DNA of 64,000 nt from CAVSWT01 sp963731745 (GCA_963731745.1 CAVSWT010000014.1:169942-233941); one strand, 5' to 3'; numbered from the stretch's first letter, positions 53,323 to 61,576 are shown. The notes: generated by a model not told the origin, from the sequence alone. Program-made: numbers and translations.

Positions 53323-54435
53323 TTAGGCTGCGTTAGTTTTATGCTTTTTATTTATTCTATTGTGAATTTCATTTGCTACATATTCTGCGTCTCTCGAAGT
53401 CCCATGTATCATCGTAGAAGATAATGAATAGAGAAAATGCAGGCCAGAGAAATATAATCCCGGTTCATTTTTAACTATACCGCGTTCCTGCATAGGTTCT
53501 CTGTCCTTAAAGACCGGGATGTCAATCCAGGAGAATGACGGATGAAAACCTGTACACCAAACTACATTTTTAACATTTACTACTTCATTGTTTTCAAGTA
53601 ATGGAAGTCCATCCTTAACGCCAATTACTTTTGGAACACGTTTAATTCCTGCGGCAACAAATTGTTTGGGTTTATTTCTAATTAATGGACCTCCCATAGA
53701 AGTTAATTTTGGACGAACTTTTCTTCCTATTGGTGTGCCGGTCGTTAAAATTCTGTGAAATATAAACCGTATCACCAACCGTATAAGAAGAGTTTTAGCA
53801 ATAGCGCTTTCAATATTAAAAGGGAGATGGCCGGTATCTCTTCCGGATAACCAAACCTCGTGATTATTTTTTGCCGCTTCAAGAGCTAATTCTGAACCGG
53901 AATTACCTGCGCCGACAACAAGTACATTGCCTGTTTGAAGTTGAGCTGGATTGCGGTAGTAATAAGAATGTAACTGTGTAATATCCGGATTAAGCTTTTT
54001 AGCAAATTCAGGTATTTTCGGATTTTGAAAATTTGACATTGCAACAACAACATGTTTGGCTTGAAAATGTTTGTCTCCCGCATTTATACAATAGGATTCA
54101 CCTTCTTTTGAAAGCCCAACAACCTTTACACCGGTTCTTACAGGCAAATCGAAATGTTTTGCATAATTTTCAAGATAGTCAGCCATTTCATCTTTTGTTG
54201 GAAATGAATTTGGTGAGGCGGGGAATGGCATTCCAGCAAGACTGTCAAATTTAGCCGGAGTAAAAAGTCTTAATGAATCCCACCGGTTTCTCCATGAATC
54301 CCCAACTCGTTTGTTTGCATCAAGTATAACAAATGGAATATCATGTTTCTTTAAATAATAGCCTACCGACAAACCAGCCTGACCTGCGCCAATTACAACT
54401 ACTTTGAATTGTTCAGATGTACTTTGATTTTTCAT
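53323..54435 (-). CDS. Flavin-containing monooxygenase-like FAD/NAD(P) oxidoreductase
   Basis: A 370-residue two-dinucleotide-domain flavoprotein of the CzcO/FMO-like group. It has the FAD motif VVIGAGQAGLSVGYYL, then RVGDSWRNRWDSLRLF, an NADP motif VLVVGAGNSGSELALE, and a final WCTGFHPSFSWID. It is much like uncharacterised monooxygenases with DSLRLFTPAKFDSL. It is similar in shape to ArsO but lacks its GGAW core, so arsenic linkage is not claimed. It follows the SnoaL gene by 47 bp. The pair is divergent from an ArsR regulator, suggesting repression by it. Confidence 0.85.
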   Translation of the reverse strand: MKNQSTSEQFKVVVIGAGQAGLSVGYYLKKHDIPFVILDANKRVGDSWRNRWDSLRLFTPAKFDSLAGMPFPASPNSFPTKDEMADYLENYAKHFDLPVRTGVKVVGLSKEGESYCINAGDKHFQAKHVVVAMSNFQNPKIPEFAKKLNPDITQLHSYYYRNPAQLQTGNVLVVGAGNSGSELALEAAKNNHEVWLSGRDTGHLPFNIESAIAKTLLIRLVIRFIFHRILTTGTPIGRKVRPKLTSMGGPLIRNKPKQFVAAGIKRVPKVIGVKDGLPLLENNEVVNVKNVVWCTGFHPSFSWIDIPVFKDREPMQERGIVKNEPGLYFSGLHFLYSLSSTMIHGTSRDAEYVANEIHNRINKKHKTNAA

Positions 54436-54482
54436 GACTTAACTTTCAATATTAAATAAAAATCGTTCACTTTTTTTATTAA

Positions 54483-54923
54483 CTATTTTTGAGCAGGAAT
54501 AACACCAAGCTGCTGCATCAAACCCAGCTCATCAATATTTGACCAGCATTCAATGAATTTACCATCCGATATTTTATCAGTGTCAACTCCGTTAAACTTA
54601 ACTTTATTTCCTGTTGATGGAATTCCTTTGAATTCTCCTTTGTGTGTTGCACTAACTGTATAATATGTAACAACCTTATCATCTTCTGCTATCTGATCGT
54701 TAATAGTAAATTTTATATCTGGGAATGCTTTGTGCAAATGAGTGTAAAATTGTTTCACTTGTTCCGGGCCTTTTAGGTCTTCTTCCGGCCTAGCTGTATG
54801 TATAACGAAATCATCGGAAACGAGATTTTCAATCATATCAAACTTTCCTTTATTCCAGATTTCATTAACAACGTGAGAAACTAAATTTTTGTTTTCTTCC
54901 TGGATTTCATTATGATTTTTCAT
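54483..54923 (-). CDS. SnoaL-like ester cyclase/polyketide cyclase fold protein
   Basis: A 146-residue NTF2-like protein. Markers are VNEIWNKGKFDMIENLVSDD, FYTHLHKAFPDIKFTINDQ, and HKGEFKGIPSTGNKVKFNGV, with conserved Asp/His residues as in SnoaL. Such enzymes work on polyketide-like or small lipophilic substrates, or are binding proteins. AAAGGAGATGTTAAA precedes the ATG. It forms an operon with the flavin monooxygenase, so it may process the same compound. Confidence 0.85.
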   Translation of the reverse strand: MKNHNEIQEENKNLVSHVVNEIWNKGKFDMIENLVSDDFVIHTARPEEDLKGPEQVKQFYTHLHKAFPDIKFTINDQIAEDDKVVTYYTVSATHKGEFKGIPSTGNKVKFNGVDTDKISDGKFIECWSNIDELGLMQQLGVIPAQK

Positions 54924-55139
54924 TTTAACATCTCCTTTATTTTTATTAGTGATTTTGTTTTCGATATAAACATAAGGAGAATGATAAGCGAAGAAATCAG
55001 AGGTACTACGTATTTATATTTTAGAATCACGTAATTGTAGATAAGACAATTCGACAAGTATTTTTTTACTTAATCTTTACTTTAATTTGCTAACTAAGCA
55101 GAATTCCGTAAAAATCATTTGCATGCTAAGTTTTTGAAC

Positions 55140-55169
55140 TTTATATTTCCATACCTTTGGAAATATAAA
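55140..55169. promoter_or_regulatory. Probable ArsR operator: 12-bp perfect inverted repeat
   Basis: TTTATATTTCCA and TGGAAATATAAA are perfect complements separated by 6 bp. The site ends 11 bp before the ArsR gene start and lies in the divergent gap upstream of the SnoaL/monooxygenase operon. Both size and position fit an ArsR-family dimer operator, giving autoregulation; whether it also controls the operon on the other side is inference. Confidence 0.7.
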
Positions 55170-55180
55170 ATTATAACTCT

Positions 55181-55531
55181 ATGAAAACACAACCGTTTAC
55201 AAATTTAGCCCGAATATTTTCTTCATTATCAGGAGAGACAAGAATTGCTATACTAAAAATTATAAGGGACAAACAACTAAGCTGTTCTGATCTGCAGAAT
55301 GCCGATTTGTCAGAAAGCTGCTGCAGCGTTGGTGAAATTTCCAAGCAGTTGAAGATTCCTATTTCAACGGTTTCATATCATTTAAAAGAATTAAAACACA
55401 CCAGCTTGATAAATACTTTTAAAAAAGCAAAGAATGTATATTGTTCGATAAATACTGAAACGACTGGCCAGTTGTCAGAATTTTTTAAAACTATCAGTGA
55501 GGATATTGTGAATATAAATCCGGTTAAGTAA
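55181..55531 (+). CDS. ArsR-family transcriptional regulator
   Basis: A 116-residue winged-helix regulator. The HTH core is GEISKQLKIPISTVSYHLKEL, with the wing SLINTFKKAKNVYCSIN. Ahead of it is an unusual cysteine cluster SCSDLQNADLSESCCSVGEI (three Cys), plus a Cys in the wing. These could bind metal or act as a redox switch, but the ELCVCDL metal box is absent. It is divergent from the SnoaL/monooxygenase operon and overlaps the end of the convergent LuxR gene by 8 bp. It probably represses its neighbours. Confidence 0.85.
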   Translation: MKTQPFTNLARIFSSLSGETRIAILKIIRDKQLSCSDLQNADLSESCCSVGEISKQLKIPISTVSYHLKELKHTSLINTFKKAKNVYCSINTETTGQLSEFFKTISEDIVNINPVK

Positions 55532-57194
55532 ATATCAATTTATTTTTGATAGCATAAGAGGCGGCAAAAGCTCGGGCAGATTTTCCCGAGACCCCTAATT
55601 TGCTGTAGATGTTGGTTAAATGTTTTTCAACTGTGCGGACACTTAAAAATAGCTTTTCGGCAATCTCTTCGTTGTTTTTCCCTTCGGCAATTAATCTTAG
55701 AACTTCTAATTCTCTTCCTGTAAATTCATATTGGTTTTTCTGAGAGTCACTTAAATTATCTTTATATAAATTCTTCTGCAGATTTTTTGCTTTTTCAAAG
55801 TCTTTTTCAGCGCCAAGCTGCTTAAATGTTGAAATCGCAATGCTTAACTCCCCTTCTGCTTGTGCATACAAATCTAGATTTATTAAAACTTCCGAAAGAG
55901 TTAACCTATTTTTGGCCGCTTCAAACGGCAGTTTTATTTCGTCAAAAATATCAATAGCATCTTCTAAATTTTGTCTTGCTGATTTATATTTATTCAAAGC
56001 TAAATTTATATTTCCTTCGGCACTTAAATACGCAGCTTTTATGGGTAAATTATTAACATTGTCGGCTATATCTTTTAATTCACTTAATAATTCTTGAGCT
56101 TCTTCTAATTTTCCCAGATGGATGTAAATCCTTAAAAGCAGTTCAACCCCAACTGTTCTTTCGGCTTTTTCTTTTACTAATATTCTGCGTAAATATGTCT
56201 CAGCCATATTCCGGGCATTCTCATAATCGCCTTTGTCATAATAAAGTGCTGAAAGGTATAAAGGTTTAAGCGGATGGGGATTAACATCGTTTAATAATTT
56301 CTCGGCTTCATTCCATTTTCCTTGCCTTCTTTTTAAATCCGCTAGCCTAATGGTGCATGCAGTAATTTGTGCCGGCCTGAATTCTTTTAATTCTGAGATA
56401 GCTGCGAATAATTCCTTTTCAGCTTCATTCCATTTTCCCTGTAAGATTAATACTCCGGCATATTTCATCTTACAGTTTGCAAACATTGATTTAAATCTCC
56501 ACTTTTTGCAAATTTCTTTTACATTGTTGCACCATTGACTGGCTCTTTCATAATCGCGGACTCGCTCACATGCATCTATCAAAAAACAGCAGGCAACAGT
56601 TGTTATATTAATATCTGTTTTTTCAGAGGTTGTAGCCAGTAAGGTTGCTTCATCTAAAAGAGGCATACCTTCAGCGATGTTTCCTTCAACAACTAAAATA
56701 AATCCTTTTAATGCTTCCGCCAGCAATTCTCCATCAATATAGTTGTGCGCTTTACTTATTGTCATAGCTTCATCTAAATACTTAAATGCCAGTTCGATAT
56801 TTTTATCTACTTGAAATGTCCATCTTGCTTTCAAGATTTTCATTAAACTATGTTCCCAGGATTCGGGAATTTCTTCAAGAAGACTTTCGGCTCTTTTAAA
56901 CCATCCGCTGGCGATAGCAAATTCACCTTTGAATTCAATATAATCGATTCCTATCCAGCAAGCATTTCGAGCCGCACCTAGATTATCATTTTTTTCCAGG
57001 AATAAGTTATGAGCTTTACTGCGGTATTCGAAAACACCGGCCGCATCATTCAACCACCAGCAAGCCCAGGCAAGTTGTTCATATACAATAGGCGATTCTT
57101 CAATGGCTAAAGCTTTTTCCAAACATTCTTGTGCTTTTTCCCATTCGCCGATGGATAATGCCTGGCATCCTATTTCAAAAGGTTCATTTTGCAT
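55524..57194 (-). CDS. TPR-LuxR transcriptional regulator
   Basis: A 556-residue one-component regulator. About 480 residues of TPR/helical hairpins (ECLEKALAIEESPIVYEQLA, WNEAEKELFAAISELKEF, ARQNLEDAIDIFDEIKL) end in a LuxR-type HTH at the C-terminus (TGRELEVLRLIAEGKNNEEI, LFLSVRTVEKHLTNIYSKLG). No receiver or ATPase domain is seen. It resembles MalT-like sensors without the STAND ATPase. It converges on the ArsR gene with an 8-bp overlap. Ligand and targets unknown; the nearby alpha/beta hydrolase is divergent. Confidence 0.87.
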   Translation of the reverse strand: MQNEPFEIGCQALSIGEWEKAQECLEKALAIEESPIVYEQLAWACWWLNDAAGVFEYRSKAHNLFLEKNDNLGAARNACWIGIDYIEFKGEFAIASGWFKRAESLLEEIPESWEHSLMKILKARWTFQVDKNIELAFKYLDEAMTISKAHNYIDGELLAEALKGFILVVEGNIAEGMPLLDEATLLATTSEKTDINITTVACCFLIDACERVRDYERASQWCNNVKEICKKWRFKSMFANCKMKYAGVLILQGKWNEAEKELFAAISELKEFRPAQITACTIRLADLKRRQGKWNEAEKLLNDVNPHPLKPLYLSALYYDKGDYENARNMAETYLRRILVKEKAERTVGVELLLRIYIHLGKLEEAQELLSELKDIADNVNNLPIKAAYLSAEGNINLALNKYKSARQNLEDAIDIFDEIKLPFEAAKNRLTLSEVLINLDLYAQAEGELSIAISTFKQLGAEKDFEKAKNLQKNLYKDNLSDSQKNQYEFTGRELEVLRLIAEGKNNEEIAEKLFLSVRTVEKHLTNIYSKLGVSGKSARAFAASYAIKNKLIFT

Positions 57195-57583
57195 GTTAGG
57201 CTTAAAAAAGAAAATAAATTTCGGAGATACTTATATGGATGGAAGATATTAAAATATTTAACTAACGGAAAGATTTTTGGTAATGTCTCCGTTTCATATA
57301 TTAAATTAATCTGAACAGTCATTCTGAATCCACGTATCGTAAGTCATATTTATTCCAGAAGATTTATAGTTTAAATAAATCCCGAAACAAGTTCAGCTTG
57401 CAACTATTATCTATTGCATTTGTGTAATATGATTCACCTTCTTTAGAAAGAGTATCTATCAAAAAAAAATTTTCCTTTCACCTAATTTTTATTACCATTT
57501 ATCCATTGTACAATCCTAATCAATAATAAATCATTCTGATTATTTCTTTTATAATTAATTTAATTAAAACATTAAGGTTATTT
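57195..57583. other. 389-bp gap with a possible repeat remnant and a short monooxygenase-like fragment
   Basis: No intact gene. At about 57318-57397 there is a sequence like a degenerate REP (AGTCATTCTGAATCC ... CCCGAAACAAGTTCAG). At about 57416-57450 the stretch GCATTTGTGTAATATGATTC, followed by ACCTTCTTTAGAAAG, resembles the monooxygenase coding region near 54080-54115 at most positions, which could be a remnant of a duplicated gene. Confidence 0.4.
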
Positions 57584-58405
57584 ATGATAATATTATTTCT
57601 CATTATACTCATTTTTATTAATGTAAATACTCACGCACAGCAGGACACTTCTGATACAAGAACCATTCAAAAATTCATTGAAATAAATGATGCAAAATTA
57701 TTTGTTAATATTGAAGGCAAAGGTTCACCATCAATAATATTTATTTCAGGTTCCGGCGAAGATCATAGCACATGGGAAAATGTTCAATCAATTATTGCCA
57801 AAAATAACACGACTCTTTCATATGACAGGTCTGGGCTTGGTAAATCTGATAGTTCAACATACGCAAAAGACGCCGATGGAAGGAGTCAAGAATTAAATTC
57901 ACTTTTAACCGAGCTTAATTTAGATACAAAATATATTCTAGTTGGACATTCGCTTGGCTGCCAAATTGCGAAAGTTTACGCACATAAATTTCCATCTAAA
58001 GTAGGCGGAATTTTATTTATTGACCCTGGTTTTAATGAGGATAGTTTAAAAGCACTACTAACAAAAGATGATTGGGATAATCGAGAAAAAATGATTTTAA
58101 AATATACGCCGCCGATGAATTTGACTCAGAAAGAAGAAAAAAATTTTGTAAACAAAAGTTGTGTTGAAGCTGATTCATCATTTCCATTACCGCAGATACC
58201 TATTATTTTACTTACAGCAACTAAATATAATCCAAGCTTTCCCGGCGCAGAAAAAGAGCTTGAAGTAAAAAAGAAGTATCATGAAAATTGGCTTAAACAA
58301 ATTCCTAATGCAGAGCATAAATTTGTAAATACCTCACGGCATTATATACAAAATGAAGATCCGGAAACAGTAATTGAAGCTATTCGTGATTTGATAAATA
58401 AATAA
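57584..58405 (+). CDS. Secreted alpha/beta hydrolase
   Basis: A 273-residue hydrolase with an N-terminal signal (IILFLIILIFINVNTHA). The nucleophile elbow is GHSLGC (Ser) in YILVGHSLGCQIAKVYAHK. The oxyanion-region HG-type motif reads FISGSGEDHSTWENV, and the Asp/His end of the triad is likely in FIDPG and SRHYIQNEDPETVIEAI. The fold is of the AB_hydrolase type (esterase/lipase-like). The substrate is unknown. It is divergent from the LuxR-TPR regulator and could be controlled by it. Confidence 0.85.
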   Translation: MIILFLIILIFINVNTHAQQDTSDTRTIQKFIEINDAKLFVNIEGKGSPSIIFISGSGEDHSTWENVQSIIAKNNTTLSYDRSGLGKSDSSTYAKDADGRSQELNSLLTELNLDTKYILVGHSLGCQIAKVYAHKFPSKVGGILFIDPGFNEDSLKALLTKDDWDNREKMILKYTPPMNLTQKEEKNFVNKSCVEADSSFPLPQIPIILLTATKYNPSFPGAEKELEVKKKYHENWLKQIPNAEHKFVNTSRHYIQNEDPETVIEAIRDLINK

Positions 58406-58823
58406 GTTCAATTTTTAAGGCACTAATTATTGCAGAATAGTGATCTCCTGAAAAACATTAAATTAATTGATTAACAAAAAGATTTTAAGGAACCGCAATA
58501 ATGAAGTTCCTTAAATAATTTACTGAATTCTTTCAATCTTTGTTCATAACTTCTAAAGTGTTTGCCAATCTTTCTCTGCTTGTATCGGAAGATTTATTAG
58601 TTTCATAGCAACTTTGATGTATGGCGCCGAGACGCTCGAATAATTATTCGATCGCATATTTGAGATAAACTCGTCCATATAATTTAAGAGCTGCTGCAGT
58701 TTGTTTGTCTAAGTAGCTTTTCTACATAAATATTTTGATCTTATATTGTAGAGACGCATTGCAATGCGTCTCTACGAACCATTAACAATAACAATCAACT
58801 TATACAAATTTCATATATAAAAG
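58406..58823. other. 418-bp gap with palindromic repeat and possible gene fragment
   Basis: Between 58533 and 58712 on the minus strand, one frame reads ...TAAALKLYGRVYLKYAIE, a stop, then LFERLGAIHQSCYETNKSS and TSRERLANTLEVMNKD to a stop. This looks like a decayed gene end, but I recognise no family. A perfect 28-bp palindrome of the repeat family lies at 58748-58775. Confidence 0.4.
58748..58775. repeat. 28-bp palindromic element, free copy C
   Basis: A perfect palindrome, GTAGAGACG-CATTGCAATG-CGTCTCTAC, ending 49 bp from the 3' end of the T9SS gene at 58824. It is the same family as the copies inside sorting domains at 32621 and 33998. Confidence 0.9.
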
Positions 58824-60344
58824 TTATCTTAATAAAATCATCTTTTTGGTTTGAATAAAATTTCCAGCTCTTAGTTGATAAAAATATACACCACTCGCCT
58901 GTCCATATCGAGAGGGATTAAACTCAACCTCATAATTACCCTGTTGTTGTTGATTGTCAACAAGAGTTGCAATGTCTCTTCCCATGATGTCATAAATTTT
59001 TAATGTAACCAACCCACGCCTTTCCCCTCCCCGGAGGGAACTATATGAGGATGAGGGTATTGAATATTTTATTTTTGTACTTGGATTAAATGGGTTGGGG
59101 TAATTATTAAAGAGTTCAAATTTTACATTTTTATTATCAGCTTCTGATATATCAGTCGAAGAGGAATAAGTATATGTGTATTTTTCATCGTTCATCCAAT
59201 CTGAGCCGCTTCCTTTTTGAGAAATGTATTCGACAATATTGTCATTGCCATCATAAGAAGCATTATTTTTTAAATTATTTTCCCATGAAGAATTATTCCA
59301 TTTATAGGAAGTCCATTCCAGCCATTTATTATTTGAATTGTAACTTTGAGTTGATCTTAAATCATTTTGCCAATCAGAAGTCCAGTTGTAGCGAGTCCAT
59401 TCTATCCAATTATTATTTGCATCATAACTTTGGGTTTCTCTAATATCTTTTGCCCAGTCTGAATTATCCCAATAATAACTAATCCATTCATTCCAATTTT
59501 GATTTACATCATAACCTTGAGTTTCTCTTTCTGATTTAACCCAATCGCCTGAACCCCAATAAAAATAAAAATATTCTGTCCAGTTTCCATTTCCATTATA
59601 AGTTCTAGTTTCCCTTTCGTTGCTTTCCCAGTTTAAGCCATTCAAGTTGTAATCAATCCACTCAATCCAGTTATTATTTCCATCATAGCTTTGAGTTTCT
59701 CTATCAACAGCATTCCAGGAACTGCCAGATTTTTCAAAATCAAACCATTCAATCCAATTTCCATTTCCATCATATGCCAAAGTTTGTTTTTCATTCTCTA
59801 GCCAGGCAGAACCGCTCCAATTAAAATCAATCCACTCAATCCAATTCCCATTTGCGTCATAACTTTGTGTTTCTCTATCATCTTCGTCCCAACCCGAACC
59901 GTTCCAGACAAAATAAGTCCATTCCAACCAATTATTATTATTATCATGCGTTTCAATTTCCCTTTCACTATTTACCCATGCAGAACCATTCCAGGTCTGC
60001 CAAATTTCTTCAACGATGTAATTACTTCCATCATAGGTGGGGGTGTAATACGAATCGTTCTTCCAATCAGAATTGTCCCAGATTTCTCCCAATGTATTGA
60101 TTAAATAACTATCGCTTACCGTTCTCTTTTGTACAGTTTTATCTGATGTTTTATTGGTTTTAAAATGTCTATTATGGCTTTCCAGCTTATTAATATCACT
60201 TTCATAAAATTTTTTGTTTTGGCCAGCTTTAGAATTATGCGATAATCTTTTGTTCTGCCTTACTGGCTCTTCATCTATGTCAGACGAATAACTGAAAAAA
60301 GAGAAAAATATAGTTAAGGCAATTGAATGTATAAATAACTTCAT
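58824..60344 (-). CDS. Secreted WIEW-repeat protein with T9SS sorting domain
   Basis: A 506-residue exported protein (signal LFIHSIALTIFFSFFSYS). The middle carries about nine tandem repeats of some 28-30 residues, each with a core such as ETQSYDANGNWIEW and WNGSGWDEDD. Trp, Asn, Tyr and Asp dominate and Gly marks turns; the pattern recalls YD/RHS-type or calcium-binding beta repeats, but I cannot assign it. A T9SS domain ends it (YPNPFNPSTKIKYSIP...TKKMILLR) with an SSLRGGERRGL insert. CCTGGAGTAACTC precedes the ATG. Confidence 0.82.
   Translation of the reverse strand: MKLFIHSIALTIFFSFFSYSSDIDEEPVRQNKRLSHNSKAGQNKKFYESDINKLESHNRHFKTNKTSDKTVQKRTVSDSYLINTLGEIWDNSDWKNDSYYTPTYDGSNYIVEEIWQTWNGSAWVNSEREIETHDNNNNWLEWTYFVWNGSGWDEDDRETQSYDANGNWIEWIDFNWSGSAWLENEKQTLAYDGNGNWIEWFDFEKSGSSWNAVDRETQSYDGNNNWIEWIDYNLNGLNWESNERETRTYNGNGNWTEYFYFYWGSGDWVKSERETQGYDVNQNWNEWISYYWDNSDWAKDIRETQSYDANNNWIEWTRYNWTSDWQNDLRSTQSYNSNNKWLEWTSYKWNNSSWENNLKNNASYDGNDNIVEYISQKGSGSDWMNDEKYTYTYSSSTDISEADNKNVKFELFNNYPNPFNPSTKIKYSIPSSSYSSLRGGERRGLVTLKIYDIMGRDIATLVDNQQQQGNYEVEFNPSRYGQASGVYFYQLRAGNFIQTKKMILLR
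59010..59055 (-). repeat. CCCTCC/GGAGGG palindromic element in a T9SS sorting domain (copy 3, diverged)
   Basis: AACCCACGCCTTTCCCCTCC with the partner GGAGGGAACTATATG. On the coding strand it gives SYSSLRGGERRGL, at the same loop position as in the other two proteins. Diverged but clearly related. Confidence 0.65.
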
Positions 60345-60682
60345 GAGTTACTCCAGGTATTTTTTAGAAATAACAATTGTTTGCTTCACGAATAATAGTA
60401 GTGAATGTAATAATTCGTCAATGTGAATTTTAATAAAAAAGTACCAGGCTATATTTATTTTTTTATTAGCCGTGCGAATTTTCAAGTCATCTGCACGAGA
60501 TTAATAGCGTATCAGAAGCAGCAAAGAATATGAATATAGAGGAGTAGATTTTGAATCAATATAAATTTTAGACTAATTAAAAACAACTTAATAATTCTTT
60601 ATTTATCAGAATTCATGGGGAAAACTAATGCCGGCTTAGCAGATATTTGCAGATATGTTATGTGTAATGACTGAAATTTTTA
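60345..60682. other. 338-bp gap without recognisable gene
   Basis: AT-rich. I see no gene, strong terminator or known repeat. It holds the promoter region of the T9SS gene transcribed from 60344. Confidence 0.5.
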
Positions 60683-61477
60683 TCAGCTCTTTTTAGGATT
60701 CACTTTTTTAATTATAACTATTACAACTCCAATAGTTAAAAGTCCTGTAAAAAGCACAAGCATCATTACAAACATGTCTTTTCCTTTGGGCACAAAGCTG
60801 AAGCATGTTTTTAATACGTTTGCGATTGTGGAAGTTACTTCGCCTTGGGATGCATTGCTAATTGCCATTTCAAATGTTGAAGGCAAAATTCTGAAGTTGC
60901 CGGTTTTTTGAAATGACGGGTCCATGTATTGAACAATCTTTCCGTCTTTATCAAGAAAGATTAAAACTCCTTTGTGTAGAAATCCTCCGTAAGTTCTTTT
61001 GAAATGAAATCCGGCTGCATCTGTTAATTGATAAATGTTTGTGCTGTCGCCGGTTAAAAATGTCCAGGCTTCATCCGGAATTTTTTTATCGCTTAAGCCC
61101 AGCATAGCAACTTTTTTTTCTGCTGCCATTTTTGGATTTTCATTTTGATCAACGCTGATGCTGATGATATTGTAATCTTTCCCCGGTTCTTGTTTTACTC
61201 TGCCCACAACATCTGCAATTTCACTCATAAGCGGAGTGCAGATTCCAAGGCATCTGTAATAACAGAAATCAAGCACGGTTGGTTTGTTAACGAGGTCTTT
61301 TAATAAAACCGTATCCCCTTTTGAGTTTAAGAATTTTAAGTTTAAAGGAATTTTATTTCCAAGATGCTGAACTACTTCCGCAGAATTGTAATCTGCGTAA
61401 GAAGTGCTAAATAATAAAAACAAACTTAGCAGAGCTGCGAACGGCAGTCTGCCAATGAGGGTAAAAATTTTTTTCAT
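60683..61477 (-). CDS. SCO1/SenC-family copper chaperone/thiol protein
   Basis: About 264 residues, exported by a signal anchor (RLPFAALLSLFLLFSTSYA) and with a C-terminal membrane helix (MMLVLFTGLLTIGVVIVII). The SCO copper motif CxxxC is CLGIC in DFCYYRCLGICTPLMSEI, and the third ligand His is in GGFLHKGVLIFLDKDG. The thioredoxin fold is shown by KPTVLDFCYYRC and IISISVDQNENPK. Such proteins deliver copper to cytochrome c oxidase Cu-A or reduce its cysteines; the cox genes are not in this window. The ATG at 61477 is preferred over an upstream TTG (61555), which would start in the palindrome. Confidence 0.85.
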   Translation of the reverse strand: MKKIFTLIGRLPFAALLSLFLLFSTSYADYNSAEVVQHLGNKIPLNLKFLNSKGDTVLLKDLVNKPTVLDFCYYRCLGICTPLMSEIADVVGRVKQEPGKDYNIISISVDQNENPKMAAEKKVAMLGLSDKKIPDEAWTFLTGDSTNIYQLTDAAGFHFKRTYGGFLHKGVLIFLDKDGKIVQYMDPSFQKTGNFRILPSTFEMAISNASQGEVTSTIANVLKTCFSFVPKGKDMFVMMLVLFTGLLTIGVVIVIIKKVNPKKS

Positions 61478-61540
61478 GATTGATATAAAACTAAAAAAAA
61501 GCGAAAAGGGAAACAATGGAATAAATTTTCGAAACATATA

Positions 61541-61568
61541 GTAGAGACGAGTCAAATCTCGTCTCTAC
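61541..61568. repeat. 28-bp palindromic element, free copy D
   Basis: GTAGAGACGAG-TCAAAT-CTCGTCTCTAC: the arms are perfect over 11 bp. It lies between the SCO1 gene and the AIPR-like gene, 9 bp from the stop of the latter, where it could also act as a hairpin for transcripts coming from the AIPR gene. Confidence 0.9.
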
Positions 61569-61576
61569 TTTAATTA

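Noticed and set aside
53323..54435. The flavin monooxygenase as ArsO of an arsenic operon with ArsR
   Set aside because: The divergent ArsR suggests it, but the protein lacks the GGAW core of ArsO, and no arsenic transporter or reductase is nearby.
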